Shown here: positions 1 through 5,759 of the stretch, piece by piece
How positions within the stretch are numbered: the first letter of the stretch is position 1
Layout: each line of letters starts with the position of its first letter
Assembly (NCBI GenBank): GCA_012270665.1
Contig: JAAXHY010000145.1
Location: 1 to 6,329 of the forward strand
Source: Dehalococcoidia bacterium
GTDB lineage: Bacteria; Chloroflexota; Dehalococcoidia; SAR202; UBA11138
DNA: 6,329 nucleotides
Reading direction: 5' to 3'
Notes under the pieces: generated by a model
The model's database searches: none
What the model saw: only the letters and a program-made list of their open reading frames with translations
Told to the model about the DNA's origin: nothing
Position numbers and translations under genes: made by a program

Positions 1-26
1 CGAGCGGGAACACAGGAGACGATGAT

Positions 27-551
27 ATGGTTCAGGCCGTTGAGATAGAGACGAAGTTCGACAACAGGTTCACGCGGGAGTTCGGATTTCCGAAGGGCCG
101 GGCGGCGACCAAGGTGGTGGACTTTCTGGATGACAGGGTACGAGAGTTCATAAGGCAGTCTCCGTTCCTGGTGATGGCGACGAGCGCGGCGGACGGCACT
201 TGCGACGCTTCTCCCAAGGGAGGGAAGCCGGGATGGGTCAAGATACTTGACGACCGTACGCTTCTCATACCAGACGTGGCGGGGAACAAGCTGTTCCAGT
301 CTTATCAGAATATGCACGAGAACCCTAACATCGCGCTTATATTCTTCATTCCGGGAGTACCGGAGACGGTGCGTGTGAACGGCAGGGTTCGGATAGTAGA
401 CAGGGCGGCGCTGGACGAAATGCAGGTCGCGTTGGAGGTCTTCAACCCCGATGAGAACGCGAAGATACTCCAGGGGGTCGTGGTGGATATAGGCGAGGCG
501 TATGGGCATTGTCCGAGGGCGCTGAACTTCTCCAGGCTATGGAAGGTCTGA
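27..551 (+). CDS. PPOX-fold FMN-binding protein, MSMEG_1061-like
   Basis: A 174-aa protein of the pyridoxamine 5'-phosphate oxidase-like split-barrel superfamily, probably cytoplasmic and flavin-binding; the substrate cannot be told from sequence. Features seen: an N-terminal helix leading into EFIRQSPFLVMATS (residues 40-53), then DGTCDASPKGG (56-66), the LLIPDVAGNK turn (79-88), NMHENPNIALIFFIPG (95-110) and ETVRVNGR (113-120). These are the landmarks of the MSMEG_1061-type PPOX subgroup; the DASPKG and IPD..GN segments are where members bind the FMN phosphate. The ATG is chosen because AGGAG at 14-18 sits 8 bases upstream. The protein stops right after SRLWKV, whereas relatives I recall usually continue about 20-30 residues past this LW, so the C-terminus may be trimmed; a repeat begins at the stop codon. 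It may be a true pyridoxine-phosphate oxidase relative or an F420/FMN reductase-like enzyme. The fold call is firm; the reaction is unknown. Confidence 0.85.
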   Translation: MVQAVEIETKFDNRFTREFGFPKGRAATKVVDFLDDRVREFIRQSPFLVMATSAADGTCDASPKGGKPGWVKILDDRTLLIPDVAGNKLFQSYQNMHENPNIALIFFIPGVPETVRVNGRVRIVDRAALDEMQVALEVFNPDENAKILQGVVVDIGEAYGHCPRALNFSRLWKV

Positions 552-552
552 A

Positions 553-592
553 GCAGGATTTGCAGGATAGCGGGATGTACAGGATACATCCT
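553..592 (+). repeat. CAGGAT short tandem repeat ending in a hairpin
   Basis: Directly after the PPOX stop codon there are four CAGGAT-like hexamers spaced 8-9 bases apart: 554 and 563 exact, 571 as CGGGAT, 580 exact. The last two lie in a perfect inverted repeat, GGATGTA (573-579) and TACATCC (585-591), with a 5-base loop. Degenerate CAGGATT-type tandem repeats in intergenic DNA are common in several environmental bacterial groups, so this is probably one copy of a dispersed element. It could also serve as a weak RNA hairpin at the 3' end of the upstream transcript. Confidence 0.5.
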
Positions 593-612
593 CGATAGAA
601 TTCCGAGCGGAG

Positions 613-628
613 AGCCTGTTCGCAGGTT
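613..628 (+). terminator. possible weak hairpin, AGCCTG-TTCG-CAGGTT
   Basis: A short stem (613-618 pairing with 623-628, one G-T pair) closes a TTCG tetraloop and is followed by a modestly T-rich TTCTGTGTCT. It lies between the PPOX and CoA-transferase genes. The stem is short and there is no real T-tract, so termination is only a possibility. Confidence 0.22.
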
Positions 629-678
629 TCTGTGTCTGGCGTCCGAGGGGCGGATTCCTGGCGACGCGGCGTGATTAT

Positions 679-682
679 GGAG
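679..682 (+). promoter_or_regulatory. Shine-Dalgarno deciding the CoA-transferase start
   Basis: GGAG lies 7 bases before the ATG at 690. A TTG at 684, two codons earlier in the same frame, would be only 1 base from this motif, so the ATG at 690 is the better start. Confidence 0.6.
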
Positions 683-689
683 ATTGAGC

Positions 690-3107
690 ATGACTGCTGG
701 CGCGTTGTCGGACATAAGGGTCGTGGAGTATAGCGTCGGACACGCGGGCGCGATGTGCGGCAAGGCGCTTGCAGACCTAGGGGCGGACGTGGTGAAGGTG
801 GAGCCGCCGGGTGGCGTCCCGATGCGGTGGGCGGGGCCTTTTCCGAACGATGTGGCGGACCCTGAGTCGTCGGGGCTGTTCATGTATCTGAACGCCAATA
901 AGCGAGGCGTGACTGGCGATCTCAGCGATGAGAGTGAGCGACGGCGAATGTACTCTCTGGTTTCCGGAGCGGATATGTTCATAACGGACGTTCAGCCCGC
1001 GCGGGCGGCGGAGTTGGGGATAGACTCGGAGACCATAGGCAAGCTGGATTCGCAGCTTATCAGGGTGTATGTGTCGCCGTTTGGCAATACGGGGCCTTAT
1101 AGGGACTGGAAGGGGACGGACCTGATTGCGTGGCATATGGGCGGCATGGGATGGGAGAGTCCGGCGATGTTCGTAACGGATCCTAAGAGCCAGCGTCCGC
1201 TGAGGGCCCGGGGGAACCAGTCCATGTATCTGGCGGGCTGGGTCGCGGCGGCTGGCGCGATGTGCGCGCTGTTCCACAGGGAGAAGTACGGGCTGGGGCA
1301 GGAAATTGACGTGTCGGCGATGGACGCTGTCAGCAGCCACATTCGCGGCAACTTCGCCATGTTCTCATACGACATTTCGCAGATGCCAGAGACGCGGGAG
1401 AAGAGTATGTTCCCGTGGATATGGGAATGCGTGGACGGGTACGCGACCGCGACTTTCATCATGAATCACTGGTGGGAGTCTCTCAAGGATCTGATGGGCA
1501 AGCCGGAGTGGGCCGAGAAGGAAGAGTACGCGGAGCTGAGCGGACGCAGGGAAGGGATAGATGAAATCGAGAGCAACGTGTCGGCGTGGGTGAAGGGGTT
1601 CAAGAGGCACGAACTCTACGAGTTGCTTCAATCGCGAGGGATACCCTGTTTCCCGGTACAGAGTGTGGATGAGATCGTAGAGTCGGCGCACTACAAGGAG
1701 CGCGGGTTCTTCGTCTCCCAGAATGGAGGTAACGGGCGCAGCAAGATTGTGCAGCCGGGCGCGTCAATTCGACTTTCGGGGACGCCGTGGGAATTGCGGA
1801 GACCGGCTCCCGGACTTGGGCAGGACGACTTGGATGCCATCCGACCTTCCAGGAATGATGTCGCCTCTCCCAAGAAAGTAACCGCCGGAGAGCGCAACAG
1901 GCCGTTGGAGGGTGTGAGGATCGTAGACTTCGGCTGGATTCTGTCCGTGCCGTACGCGGGCGGATGGATGGGGTCGCTTGGGGCGGAGGTCATCAGGGTG
2001 GAGTCGAACACGCGGCTGGAACTGGGTCGGAGCGGGTTGGGCGGCGGCGCGGACGGCATTGCCGGAAGGAATCGCTCGTCCGTATGGAACTGCCTGAACC
2101 ACAGCAAGAAGGGCGTCACTCTGAATATACGCGACCTGAAGGCGCAGGAACTGGTGAAAGAGATAGTGGCGGTGAGCGACGTGGTGATGGAGAACTTTTC
2201 GACCGGGGTGCTGGACAGGCTGGGGTTGGGCTACGACGATCTGAGAAAAGTCAGGCCCGACCTCATAATGCTTAGCGGTTCTTCGATGGGGACGTTCGGC
2301 CCGGACCGCGAGGCGACGGGTTTCGGTCCAAACGTGTGCTCCTACGCGGGCCAGCCGTCCTTGACAGGATACGAAGGAGGCAGGCCTCAGAACCTTGGGG
2401 GCAACTGGCCGGACTACCTCGTGGGTACGATGATGGTGCAGTCGGTTCTGAGCGCGCTGTGGCACAGGCGCAAGACGGGAGAGGGTCAGCGTATCGAGGC
2501 GGCGATGGCGGAGGTGGTGAGCAGTATGCTGCCGGAGGCGTTCCTGGACTACACGATCAACGGAAGGGTGGCTGAGAGGATCGGGAACCGCGACCCGGAC
2601 ATGGCCCCGCACAACGTGTACCGGTGCGCGGGGGAGGACCAGTGGGTGGCAGTCGCGGTACAGTCGGACGAAGAGTGGGTGAGGTTGTGCCGGATCATGG
2701 GACGCGGGGAGTTGGTTTCGGACGCTCGATTCTCGGATGTCCAGGCTCGCAAGAGGAATGAGGACGAACTGGACGGCATCGTGTCGGAGTGGACGATTCG
2801 ACTGTCTCCGATGGAGGTGACGGAGCTTCTTCAGGGTGAGGGGATAGCCGCCGGGCCGATTATGGACGCGGTGGCACTGCTCGGGGACCCGCACTTCAGG
2901 GAGCGCGGGACTATCATCGAGATGGACCACACGGAGGTGGGGACGCGCGAGGTGGCGGGGCTGCCGATAAGGTTCGGCGACATCGAGAGGCCGGCGTACT
3001 ACTCGGCTCCGCTGCTGGGGGAGCATAACGACGCCGTGGTAGGGGGCCTGCTGGGGTATGAGGAAGCGGAGGTGGAGTCGCTGAAGGAGTCGAAGGCGAT
3101 TTATTGA
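690..3107 (+). CDS. tandem-fused CaiB/BaiF class III CoA-transferase
   Basis: An 805-aa protein made of two complete family-III CoA-transferase modules; single-module members (formyl-CoA transferase, CaiB, BaiF) are about 400 aa. Module 1 covers roughly residues 1-390 and module 2 starts at RPLEGVRIVDFG (404). The halves match in order: DLGADVVKVEPP with SLGAEVIRVES, YLNANKRGVTGDL with CLNHSKKGVTLNI, GLGQEIDVS (201-209) with GEGQRIEAA (597-605), ELLQSRGI with ELLQGEGI, and APGLGQ (373-378) with APLLGEHND (773-781). The family moves CoA between carboxylic acids through a covalent aspartyl intermediate in the cytoplasm; the acids used here are unknown. Counting from the conserved R..TG.GQ block, module 2 has Asp575 (WPDYLVG) at the catalytic Asp169 position of formyl-CoA transferase, whereas module 1 has Met179 (QSMYLAG). 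Module 1 therefore probably no longer carries the covalent intermediate. Family-III enzymes are normally interlocked dimers, so the fusion may be a built-in heterodimer. No frameshift is seen. Family is certain; catalysis by one module only is inference. Confidence 0.93.
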   Translation: MTAGALSDIRVVEYSVGHAGAMCGKALADLGADVVKVEPPGGVPMRWAGPFPNDVADPESSGLFMYLNANKRGVTGDLSDESERRRMYSLVSGADMFITDVQPARAAELGIDSETIGKLDSQLIRVYVSPFGNTGPYRDWKGTDLIAWHMGGMGWESPAMFVTDPKSQRPLRARGNQSMYLAGWVAAAGAMCALFHREKYGLGQEIDVSAMDAVSSHIRGNFAMFSYDISQMPETREKSMFPWIWECVDGYATATFIMNHWWESLKDLMGKPEWAEKEEYAELSGRREGIDEIESNVSAWVKGFKRHELYELLQSRGIPCFPVQSVDEIVESAHYKERGFFVSQNGGNGRSKIVQPGASIRLSGTPWELRRPAPGLGQDDLDAIRPSRNDVASPKKVTAGERNRPLEGVRIVDFGWILSVPYAGGWMGSLGAEVIRVESNTRLELGRSGLGGGADGIAGRNRSSVWNCLNHSKKGVTLNIRDLKAQELVKEIVAVSDVVMENFSTGVLDRLGLGYDDLRKVRPDLIMLSGSSMGTFGPDREATGFGPNVCSYAGQPSLTGYEGGRPQNLGGNWPDYLVGTMMVQSVLSALWHRRKTGEGQRIEAAMAEVVSSMLPEAFLDYTINGRVAERIGNRDPDMAPHNVYRCAGEDQWVAVAVQSDEEWVRLCRIMGRGELVSDARFSDVQARKRNEDELDGIVSEWTIRLSPMEVTELLQGEGIAAGPIMDAVALLGDPHFRERGTIIEMDHTEVGTREVAGLPIRFGDIERPAYYSAPLLGEHNDAVVGGLLGYEEAEVESLKESKAIY

Positions 3108-3124
3108 GGGTAAGATGGCTGGGG

Positions 3125-3155
3125 ATTGGGTATAATGTGGGAGCGCTTACCCAAT
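3125..3155 (+). promoter_or_regulatory. TATAAT box inside an 8-bp inverted repeat
   Basis: A consensus -10 hexamer TATAAT occupies 3131-3136. It overlaps the left arm of a perfect inverted repeat, ATTGGGTA (3125-3132) and TACCCAAT (3148-3155), separated by 15 bases. The arm centres are 23 bases apart, about two helical turns, which suits a dimeric repressor covering the -10 box and the start point. No -35 box stands at the usual 16-18 base spacing; the nearest, TTGAGG at 3104-3109, is 21 bases away. As RNA it could also be a hairpin just past the CoA-transferase stop, but the long loop and absent T-tract argue against a standard terminator. Confidence 0.42.
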
Positions 3156-3181
3156 GTATTCAGGACAGTTGGGGGTGAAAC

Positions 3182-3349
3182 ATGGTGGATCAAGAGGAGG
3201 AGCGAGATAAACATTAGTGAATCGGATAGAAAGATTCTGCGTCGCAAGAGATGGCGGAGACGTTGCTGATCACGACTCTATCCGCGGCTACCTCAAGACT
3301 TGTGGGCGCGGTGGTGAGCTACTATTTCGGACAGAACTCGAACGCTTAG
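3182..3349 (+). pseudogene. probable broken gene for a small one-helix membrane protein
   Basis: The ATG at 3182 follows a near-consensus Shine-Dalgarno, GGGGGTGA at 3171-3178, and lies about 45 bases after the TATAAT box. It reads MVDQEEERDKH and then meets TAG, TGA and TAG at 3215-3229. Adding one A to the AAA at 3209-3211 instead gives a continuation TLVNRIERFCVA in the next frame, with coiled-coil-like hydrophobic spacing. From about 3245 the original frame resumes with EMAETLLITTLSAATS and then RLVGAVVSYYFGQNSNA, a good transmembrane segment with a YYFG end of the kind seen in small membrane proteins, ending with TAG at 3347. The total length of 56 codons stays in phase, so one deletion and one insertion would explain it. 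Alternatives are a short intact protein from ATG 3251 (32 aa, poor ribosome site), sequencing errors, or chance. No family recognised. Confidence 0.35.
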
Positions 3350-3387
3350 GGTCTGCCTACCGCCAAGCGACAGGTTATTCTTCGGAT

Positions 3388-3394
3388 AAGGAGG
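3388..3394 (+). promoter_or_regulatory. strong Shine-Dalgarno for the BI-1 gene
   Basis: AAGGAGG ends 6 bases before the ATG at 3401, the closest match to the anti-Shine-Dalgarno consensus in the window. It fixes the start of the membrane protein gene and suggests efficient translation. No clear promoter was found between 3350 and 3388, so transcription may begin at the TATAAT box at 3131. Confidence 0.75.
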
Positions 3395-3400
3395 CAAGAT

Positions 3401-4123
3401 ATGTCAACTGAGCAGTACAGGATTTCCATAGGCCAGGATCGCGTCAACGCGATATTTACTGACGCGATGGCGCGGATGTATGGGCTGGTGGCGCTGGGTA
3501 TCGTAACGACCGGGGCCGCTATTTGGGTCGGGGATATGCTGGGGGTGGGCAATATCATATTCAGTTTCGGCTGGATCGGTATGCTCATCATGTTCGGGAT
3601 AATGTTTGGGATGCTGATGGGGGCGAATGCGGTAGTCGCCAGGGGGAATACCGGACTTGGGACAGCGCTCTACCTGGGATTCACAGGACTCGAGGGGTTC
3701 TTCCTCTCCTTCATACTGACCAGGTTCACCACCGGAACGATCGGTATCGCGTTCGTACTCACGGCGGGTATGTTCATAGCGATGAGCGTGGTTGGCATGA
3801 CCACGAAGAGGGACCTGTCCAAGCTGGGGCCTATGCTACTGATAGGTTTGATCGGGGTGATCGTGGTCAGCCTGATCAATATGCTGCTTCTCCAGTCGAG
3901 TATGTTGTTCCTGCTCATCAATATCGTTCTGCTGCCAATCTTCCTGGCGCTGACGGTGTGGGAGACGAAGCAGATGAAGGAACTGGCTCAGGACGCGGCG
4001 ATGCGGGGCGACGCCCAGGTAGCCAACCAGGTGGCGGTGATAGGGAGCATCGGTCTGTACCTGAACGCGCTGAACATATTCATCATCCTGCTGAACCTGC
4101 TGGGATTCGCCTCGGACGACTAG
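3401..4123 (+). CDS. Bax inhibitor-1 (TMBIM/YccA-like) membrane protein
   Basis: A 240-aa integral membrane protein with seven predicted helices, roughly residues 24-45, 54-76, 85-106, 113-132, 143-163, 167-187 and 211-236, after a short polar N-terminus. Family landmarks are MARMYGLVALGIVTTGA (23-39), GLEGFFLSFI (97-106), TAGMFIAMSVVG followed by the cytoplasmic TTKRDLSKLG (134-143), the WETKQMKEL segment (187-195), GLYLNALNIFIILLNLLG (218-235) and an acidic SDD end. Bacterial members such as YetJ of Bacillus subtilis are pH-sensitive calcium leak channels, and E. coli YccA modulates the FtsH protease; the role here is unproven. In YetJ the pH sensor is an Asp171-Asp195 pair in YDLNQIK and LYLDFIN. 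Here the equivalents appear to be Glu188 and Asn222, so gating may differ. The next gene follows after 42 bases on the same strand, so the two are probably cotranscribed. Family call is firm. Confidence 0.93.
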   Translation: MSTEQYRISIGQDRVNAIFTDAMARMYGLVALGIVTTGAAIWVGDMLGVGNIIFSFGWIGMLIMFGIMFGMLMGANAVVARGNTGLGTALYLGFTGLEGFFLSFILTRFTTGTIGIAFVLTAGMFIAMSVVGMTTKRDLSKLGPMLLIGLIGVIVVSLINMLLLQSSMLFLLINIVLLPIFLALTVWETKQMKELAQDAAMRGDAQVANQVAVIGSIGLYLNALNIFIILLNLLGFASDD

Positions 4124-4165
4124 GGTTCGAGCGCCGCCTTTATCCCGGGGACAGCGAGTTCGCAA

Positions 4166-5701
4166 TTGAGACTGATCACCATACTGATTTTTGTGGCCGC
4201 TATCGTGGGCGCGTGTTCAGACCCGCCTGAACCTACGCTAACTCCCACACCAGTTCCTCCTACGGCTACGGCTGTCCCGACGGTTACACCCATCCCGGCT
4301 CCTCCTACGCCGACTCCGGTCTCAACGCTGATTCCAACTCCACCACCGACCAACACGCCAGCGCCTACGCCTGCGTTTGCTCCCAATCCGATTATTCTGC
4401 CGACCGTGGAGATAATCTACGAGACACCGACGCCTACCAGCGCGTTCCCAACGGACCTGGACCGACGGCTTGACGCTATAACCTACAAGACATCGGTTGT
4501 GAGAGATCTACCCACCACCGAACTGGTGCCCTATGAGTTGATAGACCAGGCAGAGTTCCGAAGGATGTTCATGGAGGACCTGGAGGAAGACGCGAAGGAA
4601 TTGGCTCTCGATACTCGCCTCTATCAACGGCTGGGAATTCTGGGGCCGAACGATGACCTATCGCAACTCTTGGCGGATGTATTCTCGGACATCGCGCTGG
4701 GTTTCTACGATACAGACGAGAATAAGATGTACATAATCTCCGATAAAGACACGTTCAGTCTGAATGACCGCCTAACGGTGGCGCACGAGGCCACTCATGC
4801 GCTTCAGCAGTATGAGTTCGATATCGGCGGACTGCTGGACGAACTTGAGGACTATGATGACAGACGGATGGCGCTGCGGTCTCTCATCGAGGGTGACGCG
4901 CTGATCTCGGAACTGCTGTATATGTTGACCCACTTCGACGAGGATGAGCAGACGGAGGCGCAGAGCAATCGCGGCAATGAAGACCTGGCTGACTTCTACG
5001 CGGCTCCCGTGTTCATCCAGAACATGATTACGTTCCCATACACCGGGGGATACCAGTTCGCGGTGTACCTGTATTTGAAGAACAACGATTTCAGCTCCGT
5101 CAATCTGGCGTATGACGCTCTCCCCGCTTCCACGGAGCAGATCATTCACCCGGAAAAGTATGATGCGTCAGAAGAGCCAGTCGAAGTCTCCATTCCCGAT
5201 TTCACCGAATTGCTGGGGACAGGCTGGGCGGAGATAGACAGGAACGTAATGGGAGAACTGTTCCTGCGGTCGTATTTGGAGAGCGACCTGGACCGCGAGA
5301 CGGCTGCGATGGCGGCTGCGGGGTGGGGAGGCGACGAGTTCCTGCTGCTGGAGACGCCGACCTGGGATGACGCGCTGATAATCTACAGCATTTGGGATAC
5401 GGAAGAGGACGCAATTGAATTCGCTGAGACGTTCAGGGCGTATGAACAGGCTGTAAGCGGACAGGAGTGGTCGGAGGTCGCCTACTCTGACACGCCGGGG
5501 CACATACTGGTGACGAGCAACAGGGGAACCACGGGTGTATGGACCAGCGGTGATGAGGTGAGGGTGATCGTGGCGGCGGATCTTCGTTCGGCGCAGGCGC
5601 TGTTTGCCGCGCTCGACTTTCTGGATCCGATGACGGAGACCAACATTCCCGCTGAGGTCTCTACTCCCACGGATACGGCTGCCAACGCGGGCGGGAACTG
5701 A
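4166..5701 (+). CDS. secreted lipoprotein with HEATH zinc-peptidase motif
   Basis: A 511-aa protein with a short lipoprotein signal: a positive Arg2, a hydrophobic stretch (3-15) and lipobox VGAC with Cys17 as the lipid-bearing residue. A Pro/Thr-rich linker (about 20-93) holds the catalytic part off the membrane on the outer face. The globular domain has VAHEATHALQ with His207, Glu208 and His211, and SLIEGDA with Glu242 31 residues later, the arrangement of gluzincin metallopeptidases (HExxH plus a downstream Glu as third zinc ligand). Further conserved-looking blocks are STEQIIHPEKY (322-332) and AAAGWGGDEFLLLE (383-396), which I associate with a family of uncharacterised peptidase-like lipoproteins in Chloroflexota and relatives. 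The only usable start that keeps the signal peptide is TTG at 4166; it has a poor ribosome site (GCGAG at 4154-4158), and no ATG or GTG lies between it and the in-frame stop of the BI-1 gene. Substrate unknown. Confidence 0.85.
   Translation: MRLITILIFVAAIVGACSDPPEPTLTPTPVPPTATAVPTVTPIPAPPTPTPVSTLIPTPPPTNTPAPTPAFAPNPIILPTVEIIYETPTPTSAFPTDLDRRLDAITYKTSVVRDLPTTELVPYELIDQAEFRRMFMEDLEEDAKELALDTRLYQRLGILGPNDDLSQLLADVFSDIALGFYDTDENKMYIISDKDTFSLNDRLTVAHEATHALQQYEFDIGGLLDELEDYDDRRMALRSLIEGDALISELLYMLTHFDEDEQTEAQSNRGNEDLADFYAAPVFIQNMITFPYTGGYQFAVYLYLKNNDFSSVNLAYDALPASTEQIIHPEKYDASEEPVEVSIPDFTELLGTGWAEIDRNVMGELFLRSYLESDLDRETAAMAAAGWGGDEFLLLETPTWDDALIIYSIWDTEEDAIEFAETFRAYEQAVSGQEWSEVAYSDTPGHILVTSNRGTTGVWTSGDEVRVIVAADLRSAQALFAALDFLDPMTETNIPAEVSTPTDTAANAGGN
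4223..4375 (+). repeat. Pro/Thr-rich low-complexity linker coding region
   Basis: Codes for residues 20-70 of the lipoprotein, dominated by short TPTP, PPT and APTP units with imperfect CC(N)AC(N) periodicity. It resembles the flexible, probably extracellular spacers found after lipoboxes in Chloroflexota secreted proteins. The codons vary between units, so this is protein-level selection for composition rather than a recent DNA tandem expansion. Confidence 0.7.
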
Positions 5702-5706
5702 TACGG

Positions 5707-5727
5707 ACTACGAGTCTAACTCGGAGT
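5707..5727. terminator. hairpin between convergent genes
   Basis: ACTACGAGT and ACTCGGAGT pair around a CTA loop as a 9-position stem with one A-G mismatch. It begins 6 bases after the lipoprotein stop and lies between two converging genes, where a bidirectional terminator is expected. No T-tract follows on either strand, so it is at best a weak intrinsic terminator. Confidence 0.3.
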
Positions 5728-5759
5728 GGTGGCATCGCCGGATCCGAATGCGGCTAACT

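Noticed and set aside
684..689. TTG at 684 as the CoA-transferase start
   Set aside because: Only 1 base from the GGAG motif, while the ATG at 690 is well spaced and the conserved domain begins after it.
1764..3026. Long open frame of 420 codons on the minus strand
   Set aside because: It lies wholly antisense to the second CoA-transferase module, and its product is Arg/His/Pro-rich without any domain. It is a by-product of GC-rich codons in the real gene.
3135..3269. 44-codon frame with a strongly basic C-terminus
   Set aside because: Its ATG overlaps the TATAAT box and lacks a ribosome site, so it could not be translated from that promoter.
3217..3411. 64-codon GTG-started frame before the BI-1 gene
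   Set aside because: Its Shine-Dalgarno is 14 bases away, it runs 11 bases into the BI-1 gene, and the product has no recognisable motif. Its first part may instead be the shifted middle of the broken small gene.
3523..4230. 235-codon plus-strand frame overlapping the BI-1 gene
   Set aside because: It lies in another frame of a convincing seven-helix family member and its product is Arg/Gly-rich with no recognisable domain.
4120..4386. Minus-strand frame encoding a Gly/Val repeat protein
   Set aside because: It is the complement of the Pro/Thr linker codons; the repeat comes from the real lipoprotein gene.
5739..5746. Perfect palindrome CGGATCCG between the convergent genes
   Set aside because: Eight bases with no loop cannot form a hairpin, and the flanking GCAT/ATGC arms are unevenly spaced; too short to call a site.
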